In this document: one piece after another, positions 18,282 to 26,425 of the stretch
Position numbering within the stretch: the stretch's first letter is position 1
Layout: every line of letters begins with the position of its first letter
Assembly (NCBI GenBank): GCA_910575605.1
Contig: CAJTEW010000008.1
Location: 1 to 64,000 of the forward strand
Reading direction: 5' to 3'
Origin: Lachnospiraceae bacterium
GTDB lineage: Bacteria > Bacillota > Clostridia > Lachnospirales > Lachnospiraceae
Length of the DNA stretch: 64,000 nucleotides
The notes under the pieces: generated by a model
The model's input: the letters and a program-made list of their open reading frames with translations, nothing else
Database searches by the model: none
What the model was told of the DNA's origin: nothing
Position numbers and translations under genes: made by a program

Positions 18282-19259
18282 ATGGCACAGAAAATAATTC
18301 GTACAATTGGTGTTCTTACGAGCGGAGGAGATGCCCCGGGAATGAATGCGGCTATCCGTGCAGTAGTGAGAACAGGACTTGGAAAAGGCCTCAAGGTTAG
18401 AGGAATCAGAAAAGGCTATCAGGGACTTTTAAATGAAGAGATTATTGATTTATCTGCGAGAGATGTATCTGATACGATTCAGCGCGGCGGTACGATTCTT
18501 CAGACAGCACGCTGTGATGAGATGCGTACGGAGGACGGACAGCAGAAGGCTGCGGCTATCTGTAAGAAGTACGGCATTGACGGCCTTGTGGTTATCGGAG
18601 GAGATGGTTCCTTCGCGGGTGCGCAGAAGCTTGCTAATCTGGGAGTAAATACAGTAGGTGTTCCAGGTACTATTGATTTGGATATTGACTGTACAGAATA
18701 TACAATCGGTTTTGACACAGCGGTAAATACGGCGATGGAGGCCATTGACAAGGTGCGTGATACTTCCACATCCCATGAGAGATGTTCGATTATTGAGGTT
18801 ATGGGAAGAGACGCGGGTTATCTTGCGCTGTGGTGCGGAATTGCAAATGGTGCAGAACGTATTCTTCTGCCAGAGGAGCATGATTACAACGAGGAAATTA
18901 TTGTTAAGGATATTCAGGAGAACAGAAGACGAGGAAAGAAGAATTATATCATCATTAATGCAGAGGGAATCGGTGATTCTATTAATATGGCAAAGAGAAT
19001 CGAAGAGGCAACCGGCATGGAGACACGTGCTACGATTATCGGACACATGCAGCGCGGCGGAAGCCCGACTTGTAAGGACAGAGTATATGCTTCCATTATG
19101 GGAGCAATGGCTGTTGACCTTCTGATTGCAGGAAAATCAAACCGTGTCGTAGGCTACAGACACGGACAGTATGTAGATTTTGACATAGATGAGGCACTTG
19201 GCATGAAGAAAGAGATTCCGCCATATCAGTATGATATTGCGAAGCTTCTTGCACTGTAG
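18282..19259 (+). CDS. pfkA: ATP-dependent 6-phosphofructokinase
   Basis: This 325-residue enzyme makes fructose 1,6-bisphosphate, the committed step of glycolysis. Visible motifs are TSGGDAPGMN at 13-22 (ATP site), GGDGSFAGAQKL and the catalytic PGTIDLDID, and MGRDAGYLAL. The DID form with the glycine in GGDGS fits ATP-dependent, allosteric PfkA. Start 18282 is chosen for GGAGGAG 6 nt upstream; an in-frame ATG at 18267 overlaps that site. The 126-bp gap after dnaE holds a short 6-bp hairpin near 18223-18238 but no clear terminator. Confidence 0.97.
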   Translation: MAQKIIRTIGVLTSGGDAPGMNAAIRAVVRTGLGKGLKVRGIRKGYQGLLNEEIIDLSARDVSDTIQRGGTILQTARCDEMRTEDGQQKAAAICKKYGIDGLVVIGGDGSFAGAQKLANLGVNTVGVPGTIDLDIDCTEYTIGFDTAVNTAMEAIDKVRDTSTSHERCSIIEVMGRDAGYLALWCGIANGAERILLPEEHDYNEEIIVKDIQENRRRGKKNYIIINAEGIGDSINMAKRIEEATGMETRATIIGHMQRGGSPTCKDRVYASIMGAMAVDLLIAGKSNRVVGYRHGQYVDFDIDEALGMKKEIPPYQYDIAKLLAL

Positions 19260-19275
19260 TTAAGTGTATCTGCCT

Positions 19276-19728
19276 ATGACGAAGGACGTACTAATTACAA
19301 TATCCGGACTTCATTATGAGGAAAATATAATGACAGGGGAAGAAGAGACAGAGCCGATAGAGGTCATCTCCCCTGCCACATATTATTTCAAAAATGGAAA
19401 GCACTATATTCTCTATGAAGAGCCTGTAGAAGGAATGTCCGGAACAATCAGGAATAAGATAAAAATAAAAGAAGACGGATTTTTAGAGGTTATAAAATCC
19501 GGTGCCACCAATACCCATATGCTTTTCGAGAAGGATAAGCTGAATGTTACACAGTACGAAACTCCTTACGGAGCTATTATTGTGGGGACTCATACAAAAG
19601 AGTTCCATGTAAATGTGACAGAGAACCAGATAGAAGTATATATCCGGTATGCGCTGGACATAAGCGGGGATAAGATTGCGGACTGTGAGATACGGGTAAA
19701 AGTAGAAGCAAAGTTGGGGACGGGGTAA
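19276..19728 (+). CDS. DUF1934 domain protein (YwiB-like)
   Basis: This 150-residue protein is a predicted lipocalin-like beta barrel of the DUF1934 family, with alternating hydrophobic beta strands (VLITISGLHY, ATYYFKNGKHYILYEE, GTHTKEFHVNVTE). Function is unknown. The start is uncertain: ATG 19276 and GTG 19264 are both possible and neither has a strong ribosome site, so translation may be coupled to pfkA 16 bp upstream. The last codons (L-G-T-G-stop) lie inside a dispersed palindromic repeat, which therefore supplies the stop codon. Confidence 0.8.
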   Translation: MTKDVLITISGLHYEENIMTGEEETEPIEVISPATYYFKNGKHYILYEEPVEGMSGTIRNKIKIKEDGFLEVIKSGATNTHMLFEKDKLNVTQYETPYGAIIVGTHTKEFHVNVTENQIEVYIRYALDISGDKIADCEIRVKVEAKLGTG

Positions 19729-19776
19729 AATGAAAAATACCCCGTCCCAGATTGAAAAAACACTGTCCCTTTTGAA
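19714..19776. repeat. GGGGACGGGGTA palindromic repeat, copy 1
   Basis: GGGACGGGGTA at 19717-19727 pairs perfectly with TACCCCGTCCC at 19738-19748 around a 10-nt loop. A second element with CTGTCCC follows near 19763-19769. The first arm contains the stop codon of the DUF1934 gene. It is about 85 percent identical by eye over 58 bp to the reverse complement of copy 2. It sits between convergent genes and may also act as a terminator. Confidence 0.85.
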
Positions 19777-19797
19777 ATACTGACAAGGTTAATTTTG

Positions 19798-21030
19798 TTA
19801 TGATAGCTCCGTGTGAATATTAAAAACAGAAATGCTCCGTTCTAAGATTCCTTTCATATAAGCAATTGCCGTTCCATAATTGGTAATTGGAATTCCAGCA
19901 TCTTCTGCACATTTCAAACGGTATTTCATCTCACGTTCATTGAGCGTACAGCCGCCGCAATGTATAATAAGCTTATATTTTGTTAAATTTAGAGGAAATT
20001 CTGTTCCGCTGGTAAACTCAAAATTTAGTTCCTTACCTGTATATTTACGGAGCCAGTTTGGAAGCTTTATGGTTCCAATATCCTCACATTGCCTGTGGTG
20101 GGTGCAGCCTTCGGAAATCAATACTGTATCTCCGTTTTCTAAAGCATCAATCACTTCTGCTCCGTTTACAACTGTTTTAAGACTGCCCTTATATCTTGCA
20201 AATAAGATCGAAAAGGAGGTCAGGGGGATTTCAACAGGTATGATTTTGGCAGCCTGTTCAAATACCTGACTGTCTGTAATGACAAGGGAAGGCTTTGTGC
20301 CAAGGCCAGCCAAAGTTTTTTTAAGTTCCGTTTCCCTTGTGACAATTGAAACAGCACCAGTATCCAGAATATCCCGTATTGTCTGCTGCTGGGGCAGAAT
20401 CAGACGGCCCTTTGGCGCAGCCTTGTCAATGGGAACCACAAGTACGACAAAATCTCCAGGACTAATAAGATCACCTGCGATTTGGTGGTTTGCGTCCTCT
20501 TTTGGTGCGATTGAAGCAATTTTTTCCTTTAGTTCATAAATGTTCATCCCTGTTTTTGCACTGGCCGGAATAATAAGATTTTTGTGTGTCTGAAATTCAA
20601 GTGAAAGATTTTCTATTATAGCCTCATGGCAGTCTGACTTATCAGCTTTATTTAAAATAATAAGAAATGGGATCTGCTTTTGGCGGATTCGCGTTAAAAT
20701 ATCAATATCTTCGTTTGAAATCCCAAGAGTGCTGTCTATAACAAGAAGTGCGATATCTGTTTTATTCAATATCTGGAACGCTTTCTGTACACGAAGCAGG
20801 CCCAGTTCTCCCTCGTCGTCAAGTCCCGGCGTGTCAATCATAACCACTGGACCAAGGGGAAGAAGTTCCATAACCTTCGTTACAGGGTCAGTTGTTGTGC
20901 CCTTAATATCAGATACAATTGCAAGCTTCTGATTGGTAAGCGCATTGATAATACTTGATTTTCCAGCATTTCTTCGGCCAAAAATGCCGATGTGCGTTCG
21001 TTCAGACGAAGGGGTAATGTTCATGCTCAT
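19798..21030 (-). CDS. hydF: [FeFe]-hydrogenase H-cluster maturation GTPase
   Basis: This 410-residue scaffold protein assembles the di-iron subcluster and delivers it to HydA. The N-terminal GTPase has its P-loop GRRNAGKSS at 18-26, followed by DTPGLDDEGELG and NKAD. The C-terminal cluster-binding domain has CTHHRQ and later HCGGC, the conserved cysteine/histidine set for the [4Fe-4S] cluster. The frame is open back to 21096, but that part lies in repeat copy 2. ATG 21030 has AGGAGG 8 nt upstream and gives normal family length. It is the last gene of hydE-hydG-hydF. Confidence 0.95.
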   Translation of the reverse strand: MSMNITPSSERTHIGIFGRRNAGKSSIINALTNQKLAIVSDIKGTTTDPVTKVMELLPLGPVVMIDTPGLDDEGELGLLRVQKAFQILNKTDIALLVIDSTLGISNEDIDILTRIRQKQIPFLIILNKADKSDCHEAIIENLSLEFQTHKNLIIPASAKTGMNIYELKEKIASIAPKEDANHQIAGDLISPGDFVVLVVPIDKAAPKGRLILPQQQTIRDILDTGAVSIVTRETELKKTLAGLGTKPSLVITDSQVFEQAAKIIPVEIPLTSFSILFARYKGSLKTVVNGAEVIDALENGDTVLISEGCTHHRQCEDIGTIKLPNWLRKYTGKELNFEFTSGTEFPLNLTKYKLIIHCGGCTLNEREMKYRLKCAEDAGIPITNYGTAIAYMKGILERSISVFNIHTELS

Positions 21031-21054
21031 AGTAGTATCCTCCTGTGGTCTACT

Positions 21055-21116
21055 TGGGGACAGGGTATTTTTAATCTGGGACGGAGTATTTTTCATTTTA
21101 CTACGTCCCCAACCTG
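21055..21116. repeat. GGGGACGGGGTA palindromic repeat, copy 2 (inverted relative to copy 1)
   Basis: On the minus strand this copy reads GTTGGGGACGTAGTAAAATG onward, closely matching copy 1 on the plus strand. Copies 1 and 2 thus flank hydF as inverted repeats. It has drifted from the core at two or three bases. It fills most of the gap between hydG and hydF, ending within 2 bp of the hydG stop codon. Confidence 0.85.
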
Positions 21117-21117
21117 G

Positions 21118-22539
21118 CTAAAATCGGAAGTCTCTGCGGTTATTTTCGCGGATTAATCTTAAGTTTTCCAGTACAACTGCCCGTGCTTTTTCATTTGGGA
21201 TATTAAGTACTTCTTTATCTATTATTTTATCTCCAGCTGCCCGTGTCTTGGGCGACGCGTAGTCCATCAGATATTCCTGCAGTGTCATGAGTGCATTCGG
21301 GTGGCAGCAGTTTTGTATCTGTCCGCTCTTGCACAGAGACATGAAACGGTCTCCAGTACGTCCCTCGCGATAGCAGGCGGTACAGAAGCTTGGAATGTAA
21401 TTCATTTCCATCAGCCACCGGACAACTTCGTCTAAGGTACGGTTATCAATAACATCAAATTGCTCGGATTTCTTATCCTCCGGTTCCGGCTCGCAGTAGC
21501 CGCCCACACTTGTACGGGATCCGCCGCTGATCTGGGAGATGCCGAGATGGAGGACGCGTTCGCGGACTTTCTGGCTTTCTCTGGTGGAAATAATCATGCC
21601 TGTGTAAGGCACAGCGATTCGGATGCATGCAACAATCTTTGCAAAGGTTTCATCGTCAATACCGTTTGTAAATGCTGCTGCGTCGATATCATCTGCATTT
21701 CTGAGTCTCGGTACGCTGATGGTGTGGGGGCCTACGCCGAAGGCGGCCTCTAAATGCTCGGCATGCATGAGAAGTCCGGCAAATTCATAGCGGTATTTAT
21801 CAAGTCCAAATAATACACCGATACCTACGTCATCAATGCCGCCCTCCATTGCCCGGTCCATTGCTTCTGTATGATAGTCATAGTCGTGCTTGGGCCCAGT
21901 TGGGTGAAGCTCAAGGTAGCTTTCTTTGTGGTAGGTTTCCTGAAACAAAATGTAGGTTCCAACCTCTGCTTCTTTAAGAAGGCGGTAATTATCCACAGTG
22001 GTAGCTGCAATATTTATATTGACACGGCGGATAGCACCGTTTTTATGCTTAATGCTGTAAATGGTATTAATGGAGTCCAGATAGTATTCCATTGTATTGT
22101 GAACCGGATCTTCGCCTGCTTCTAAAGCAAGCCTCTTATGCCCCATATCCTGAAGGGCAGTGACCTCACGCCTTATATCTTCCTGGGAGAGCTTCTTGCG
22201 GGGGATATGTTTGTTTTTTAAATGGTAGGGACAGTAGGTACAGCCGTTGATACAGTAATTGGATAAATAAAGGGGTGCAAAAAGTACAATCCTGTTTCCA
22301 TAGAAATCCTTCTTAATCTGCTCTGCAAGACGATATATTTTTTCATTCAGATGTTCGTCCTGACAGGCCAGAAGAACAGAAGCCTCCCTGTGGGACAGGC
22401 CCTTCCGTAAAGAAGCCTTTTTAATTAATGATTCAATAAGAGGGATATTGCTTTTGTTTTCATCTGCATAGTTTAAAGTATCAAGGATTTCCTCATGATT
22501 AATAAAATCCTCTGCATGTTTTGAGTTTACGTCATACAT
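21118..22539 (-). CDS. hydG: [FeFe]-hydrogenase H-cluster radical SAM maturase HydG
   Basis: This 473-residue radical SAM tyrosine lyase makes the CO and cyanide ligands of the H-cluster. The SAM cluster motif is C96-x3-C100-x2-C103 (NYCINGCTYCPYH). The C-terminal extension that separates HydG from ThiH is present, with the second cluster cysteines in CTACYREGRTGDRFM and a later C residue. Length is typical. AAGGAGG precedes the ATG at 22539. It lies 38 bp after hydE. Confidence 0.95.
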   Translation of the reverse strand: MYDVNSKHAEDFINHEEILDTLNYADENKSNIPLIESLIKKASLRKGLSHREASVLLACQDEHLNEKIYRLAEQIKKDFYGNRIVLFAPLYLSNYCINGCTYCPYHLKNKHIPRKKLSQEDIRREVTALQDMGHKRLALEAGEDPVHNTMEYYLDSINTIYSIKHKNGAIRRVNINIAATTVDNYRLLKEAEVGTYILFQETYHKESYLELHPTGPKHDYDYHTEAMDRAMEGGIDDVGIGVLFGLDKYRYEFAGLLMHAEHLEAAFGVGPHTISVPRLRNADDIDAAAFTNGIDDETFAKIVACIRIAVPYTGMIISTRESQKVRERVLHLGISQISGGSRTSVGGYCEPEPEDKKSEQFDVIDNRTLDEVVRWLMEMNYIPSFCTACYREGRTGDRFMSLCKSGQIQNCCHPNALMTLQEYLMDYASPKTRAAGDKIIDKEVLNIPNEKARAVVLENLRLIRENNRRDFRF

Positions 22540-22577
22540 TTTTGTAGTTCCTCCTTTTGTGAAAATAATAAAAGTAT

Positions 22578-23642
22578 TTATATGCTGCTTATTAAAGAAT
22601 CACCCCGTGCAGTTACAATTTGATAGCCGATAGCATCCATACGCTCTTTTAAAGCCTTACTGCCTTCGGCGGCTTCTTCCCCGGTACATATTTTATTATC
22701 ATACAGGCTGTAATCCTTACGTACACTTATAGGTGACAGGTTGGGCATTACCACATTTGCTCCGGCAAGGATTCCAAGCTCCCGGCCGTTTTTGGCAATA
22801 GTTCCAAGTGCGGTCGTGGCTGGGAGCAGAACCTTTGGGAGCATAAGCCTTAAAAGCCCCAGCATGAAAAGAGTAAGCTCTAGTGTCCCGGCCTTTTTAT
22901 CTGCAAATGGAGTGTCCTGATGGGGAATAAATGGTCCTATGCCTACCATGTGAGGGTTTAATTTTTTTATAAAAAGCATATCCTCTGCCAGGTGCTCTGC
23001 CTTTTGAAAAGGAGAGCCAACCATAAAACCGGTTCCGGTCTGGTAGCCAATTTCCTTTAAATTCCATAAACATTCCTGCCTCTTTTTAGCACTTAGACAT
23101 AGGGGATGAAGCCGTTTATAGTGAGAAAAATCAGCGGTCTCATGTCTTAACAGGTAACGGTCAGCACCTGCGTCAAAAAAACGCTGATAGGTTTCGTAAG
23201 ATTTCTCACCTGCAGATAAAGTTAAGGCACAGTCAGGATACAACTCTTTGACTGACTGAATCAAATGAACCATACGTTCATCTGTATAAAACCCATCCTC
23301 ACCGCCCTGCAGCACAAAGGTACGAAAGCCCAGTAAATAGCCGGTATGGCAGCATGTCAGAATATCATCTTCACTTAACCGATAGCGGTGTACGAAGGCA
23401 TTACTTCTTCGAATACCGCAGTAAAAACAGTCGTTTCGGCAGTAATTGGTAAATTCAATCAGTCCCCGAATGTAAATATCTGTTCCGTAATGCCGGCATC
23501 GCTCCTTGCGGGCAAGAGAGAACAAGTAGTGGGACAACTTTGGTGTTCTACCGGATATGAGGGAAATCCATTCCTCCTTTGAAAGGTTTCGTTCTATATG
23601 AAGTTTATCAATAAGCTCCTGTAAATGTTTCTGGTTTGCCAT
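22578..23642 (-). CDS. hydE: [FeFe]-hydrogenase H-cluster radical SAM maturase HydE
   Basis: This 354-residue radical SAM enzyme processes an iron-cysteine synthon for H-cluster assembly. The SAM cluster motif is C68-x3-C72-x2-C75 (NYCRNDCFYCGIRRSN), and the family block TGTGFMVGSPFQ follows. The ribosome site is AGGTGAT. It is the first gene of the maturase operon. No hydrogenase structural gene (hydA) lies in this window, so its target is encoded elsewhere. Confidence 0.95.
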   Translation of the reverse strand: MANQKHLQELIDKLHIERNLSKEEWISLISGRTPKLSHYLFSLARKERCRHYGTDIYIRGLIEFTNYCRNDCFYCGIRRSNAFVHRYRLSEDDILTCCHTGYLLGFRTFVLQGGEDGFYTDERMVHLIQSVKELYPDCALTLSAGEKSYETYQRFFDAGADRYLLRHETADFSHYKRLHPLCLSAKKRQECLWNLKEIGYQTGTGFMVGSPFQKAEHLAEDMLFIKKLNPHMVGIGPFIPHQDTPFADKKAGTLELTLFMLGLLRLMLPKVLLPATTALGTIAKNGRELGILAGANVVMPNLSPISVRKDYSLYDNKICTGEEAAEGSKALKERMDAIGYQIVTARGDSLISSI

Positions 23643-23691
23643 TATATATCACCTGTAAGTAGATTCATCTGTTAAATAAACAATGTGAGAT

Positions 23692-23723
23692 AAAAAAATC
23701 CTGACGTATTTTAAGCGTCAGGA
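23692..23723 (-). terminator. intrinsic terminator inside the hydE leader
   Basis: On the minus strand TCCTGACG pairs with CGTCAGGA around a 9-nt loop and is followed by a seven-T run. It lies about 50 nt before the hydE start codon and downstream of the hydE promoter, so it would stop hydE transcription unless the leader prevents it. Confidence 0.8.
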
Positions 23724-23837
23724 AACAGCTCCAGCAGATATTGCCAGAAAAAGCAATTATATAATTCCGTGCGCCTTCTCACGCAGGTACTGCCCTTTGT
23801 GATTAGTACGTATTTAAAATAACCTTTTATATTATTA
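23724..23837 (-). ncRNA. structured 5' leader of hydEGF, unknown class (attenuator or riboswitch-like)
   Basis: The roughly 115 nt between the hydE promoter and the leader terminator contain short complementary segments (GTACT with AGTAC, TGCG with CGCA) and the self-complementary AATTATATAATT. I could not match it to a known riboswitch or T-box. It resembles a regulated leader by position only. The remainder of the 348-bp gap to the next gene is A/T-rich with no visible gene. Confidence 0.45.
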
Positions 23838-23843
23838 TATTTA

Positions 23844-23872
23844 ATTTTAGCATACATATTTAATAGTTACAA
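23844..23872 (-). promoter_or_regulatory. promoter of the hydEGF operon
   Basis: On the minus strand TTGTAA (23872-23867) and TAAAAT (23849-23844) are 17 bp apart, with an extended -10 TGC directly before the -10. Predicted transcripts would start near 23837, giving a leader of about 195 nt. Confidence 0.6.
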
Positions 23873-23989
23873 TTAAAAAATTTAAAGATAAATTGACATC
23901 TTCTCCTTAAAAAGCTTATACTAACTTAAGCAGCTGCAGGAAGATAAAGACATATGGACAGATACAGGCAGCCATGAGGAGTATAGAAA

Positions 23990-24934
23990 ATGGAAAATCT
24001 GATATTCAGTTTAAATGCGACAGTTCCGGTATTTCTGCTTATGGTACTAGGACTTTTTCTTAGGAAAATAGGATGGATTGATGATTATTTTGCCGATAAG
24101 ATAAATAAATTTGTATTCCGGGTTCCGCTACCCCTTGTTTTGTTTAATGACTTGGCGACAGTAGATTTCAGTATGGCGTGGGATACAAAGTTTGTACTGT
24201 ATTGTTTTGCGGTGACAATTATTAGTATCACAATATCGGCGGCAGTATCCTGTCTGTGGAAAGATAAAGATATAAGAGGAGAATTTATTCAGTCATGCTA
24301 CAGAAGCAGCGCCGCTCTTTTGGGGATTGCATTTATCCAAAATATTTACGATAGTGCGGGAGTGGCGCCCCTTATGATTATAGGGAGCGTACCCCTATAT
24401 AATGTGATGGCAGTGCTTGTGCTGTCTCTTTCCGGGAATGGAAGAGGGGACCATGACAAAGTGGCACTTAAAAATGCACTGAAAGGAATTCTGACCAATC
24501 CGATTATTTTAGGGATTACCGCAGGGCTTCTCTGGTCGGCGCTTAAGATTCCCCTTCCTTATATAATGAAACGGACAGTGGAAAACGTTTCCGGTTTGGC
24601 CACACCTCTTGGACTTATAGCAATGGGAGCATCATTTGACATAAAGAAAGTATTTGCAAAAATCAAGCCCTCTGTTACAGCAGCATTTATTAAGCTTATA
24701 GGTTTTTGTGTATTATTCCTCCCGGTGGCTGTTTACCTGGGCTTTCGGCGGGAAGAGCTGGTGGCAATTCTCGTCATGCTTGGATCGTCTACTACAGTAA
24801 CCGGTTATGTAATGGCAAGAAATATGGGGCATGATGGTGTACTATATTCGGGTGTGGTCATGCTTACAACACTATGCAGTGCATTTACTCTGACAGGATG
24901 GCTGTATGTGCTTAGAAGCCTGGGGCTGGTCTGA
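23990..24934 (+). CDS. AEC-family (auxin efflux carrier-like) transporter
   Basis: This 314-residue membrane protein has about ten transmembrane segments in two inverted halves. The start is MENLIFSLNATVPVFLLMVL and the motif GLATPLGLIAMGASF lies near the centre. AEC proteins export or exchange carboxylates such as malate; the substrate here is unknown. Ribosome site GAGGAG. It is transcribed away from hydE and stands alone, ending at a terminator. Confidence 0.88.
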   Translation: MENLIFSLNATVPVFLLMVLGLFLRKIGWIDDYFADKINKFVFRVPLPLVLFNDLATVDFSMAWDTKFVLYCFAVTIISITISAAVSCLWKDKDIRGEFIQSCYRSSAALLGIAFIQNIYDSAGVAPLMIIGSVPLYNVMAVLVLSLSGNGRGDHDKVALKNALKGILTNPIILGITAGLLWSALKIPLPYIMKRTVENVSGLATPLGLIAMGASFDIKKVFAKIKPSVTAAFIKLIGFCVLFLPVAVYLGFRREELVAILVMLGSSTTVTGYVMARNMGHDGVLYSGVVMLTTLCSAFTLTGWLYVLRSLGLV

Positions 24935-24951
24935 TGAAGGCCAGCTTTTTT
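24922..24951 (+). terminator. intrinsic terminator after the AEC transporter
   Basis: GCTGGTCT pairs with AGGCCAGC (one G-T wobble) around a short loop and runs into six Ts. The left arm overlaps the end of the coding region. Confidence 0.8.
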
Positions 24952-24985
24952 GAATGAGGGCGCTAGTAAAATATGCTGTAATCCT

Positions 24986-25014
24986 TTGACAGCTTATACA
25001 TAATTTTTTATAAT
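24986..25014 (+). promoter_or_regulatory. consensus sigma-A promoter of the cyclophilin gene
   Basis: TTGACA at 24986-24991 and TATAAT at 25009-25014 are separated by 17 bp. This is a perfect match to the housekeeping consensus and lies 39 bp before the start codon. Confidence 0.85.
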
Positions 25015-25052
25015 ATTCTTATTATTTATTATAAATGTGAGGAGGAAATTAT

Positions 25053-25610
25053 ATGAAAAATCCAATTGCAACAATCAATTTTGATGACGGACGTACAATT
25101 GCTGTCGAATTATACCCTGAAATAGCACCAAACACAGTCAATAATTTTATACAGCTTGCAAACAGCGGACGCTATGACGGCCTGACTATTCACCGTATTG
25201 TGAAGGAATATATGATGCAGGGAGGCTCCTTTACTGGAGACTGCCGTCAGGAGAATGATGAATTTTCTATTAAAGGAGAATTTTCTGAAAATGGATTCGA
25301 AAATCCGTTAAAGCACGGGACAGGAGTTATCTCAATGGCACGGGGTACACATTTTGACAGTGCGGCTACTCAGTGGTTTATTATGCACCGCCCTGCAGAA
25401 AGGCTGGATGGAAAATATGCTGCATTCGGAAAGGTGATAAGGGGACAGGAGGTTGTGGAGGAATTAGGATATCGTCCTACAGATGAGACCCCGGGAAAGA
25501 ATAATCCTCCCCTAACGCCGATTATAACAGAAAAAATCCGTGTAGAATTAAATGACTGGATTTATTCAGAGCCAGAACGTATTGTGCCGGGTGTACCTCT
25601 TTTTTCGTAA
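25053..25610 (+). CDS. Peptidyl-prolyl cis-trans isomerase, cyclophilin type
   Basis: This 185-residue cytoplasmic cyclophilin accelerates proline isomerisation during protein folding. The catalytic arginine region is GLTIHRIVKEYMMQGGSF, and the active-site blocks GVISMARG and ATQWFIMH, then LDGKYAAFGKVIRG, are intact. No signal peptide. A C-terminal extension of about 25 residues (WIYSEPERIVPGVPLFS) goes beyond the core fold. AGGAGG site. It has its own consensus promoter and is monocistronic. Confidence 0.95.
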   Translation: MKNPIATINFDDGRTIAVELYPEIAPNTVNNFIQLANSGRYDGLTIHRIVKEYMMQGGSFTGDCRQENDEFSIKGEFSENGFENPLKHGTGVISMARGTHFDSAATQWFIMHRPAERLDGKYAAFGKVIRGQEVVEELGYRPTDETPGKNNPPLTPIITEKIRVELNDWIYSEPERIVPGVPLFS

Positions 25611-25656
25611 AAGGAATAAATTCCTCTTTTTAGACTAATTTGTATAAAAAATATCA

Positions 25657-25686
25657 TTGACAGAATTTGGTGTGCAATTATATTAT
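25657..25686 (+). promoter_or_regulatory. promoter of the DUF969-DUF979 transporter operon
   Basis: TTGACA at 25657-25662 and TATTAT at 25681-25686 are 18 bp apart, about 40 bp before the start codon. Confidence 0.65.
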
Positions 25687-25726
25687 TATAGTTGTACACT
25701 AAAATAATTTAAGGAGGGAATGAGAT

Positions 25727-26410
25727 ATGGAATATCTTCCATTAGTTGGTATTGTTGTTGTTATTTTAGGGTTTGCATTAAAGCTGGATAACATACTTAC
25801 AGTTATCGTTGCTGCAATCGTGACCGGACTGGCAGGAGGACTGGGCATTACAGGGCTTTTAGATACCCTTGGCGCTAGTTTTGTTGCCAACAGAAACATT
25901 ACAATCTTTCTTACCGTTTTAATTGTTACAGGAACTCTGGAGCGCAGCGGATTAAAGGAAGCTGCCGCTGCCCTGATAGGTAAGGTTAAGAATGCGTCTG
26001 CAGGCGCCATTGTCTCTGCGTATGCAGTCATGAGGGCTGTGTTCGCTGCATTTAACATCAGTTTTGGCGGGGTTGCCGGATTCGTAAGGCCGCTGATTAT
26101 GCCTATGTCAACCGCTGCTGTCAAGAACAAATATGGTGAACTCAATGAAGAGCATGAGGAGCAGATTAAAGGTATGGCATCTAGTGCAGAAAATGTCGGA
26201 AACTTTTTCTTCCAGGTATTATTTGTGGGTGGAAGCGGCGCTCTTCTTGTGCAGGGAACGCTGGCTGGTCTGGGATATGATGTTGAGCTTGTTGATCTCG
26301 CGATGGCAGAGATTCCAGTTTCATTAGTAGCCATAATTGTGGCAATAGTATACTACAATGTCAGAGACAAACGGCTGATAAAGAAATACTATAATTCGGA
26401 AAATAAGTAG
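25727..26410 (+). CDS. DUF969 family subunit of a predicted 5-oxoproline transporter
   Basis: This 227-residue membrane protein has about six hydrophobic segments and matches DUF969, with LVGIVVVILGFALKLD at the start and SFGGVAGFVRPLIMP centrally. DUF969 always pairs with DUF979; the pair is annotated as a 5-oxoproline (pyroglutamate) transporter in several genomes, a role I cannot verify here. Neither oxoprolinase (pxpABC) nor pyroglutamyl peptidase lies nearby. AAGGAGG site. The partner gene follows after 15 bp. Confidence 0.85.
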   Translation: MEYLPLVGIVVVILGFALKLDNILTVIVAAIVTGLAGGLGITGLLDTLGASFVANRNITIFLTVLIVTGTLERSGLKEAAAALIGKVKNASAGAIVSAYAVMRAVFAAFNISFGGVAGFVRPLIMPMSTAAVKNKYGELNEEHEEQIKGMASSAENVGNFFFQVLFVGGSGALLVQGTLAGLGYDVELVDLAMAEIPVSLVAIIVAIVYYNVRDKRLIKKYYNSENK

Positions 26411-26425
26411 GAGGGGGGAATACAT

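Noticed and set aside
21031-21096. N-terminal extension of hydF from an upstream in-frame ATG
   Set aside because: The extra 22 residues are translated from the dispersed repeat, and a clear AGGAGG supports the start at 21030.
23770-23815. Resemblance of the hydE leader (CACAAAGGGCA) to a c-di-GMP-I riboswitch start
   Set aside because: The other invariant parts of that class, such as GACGCAAAGC, are absent.
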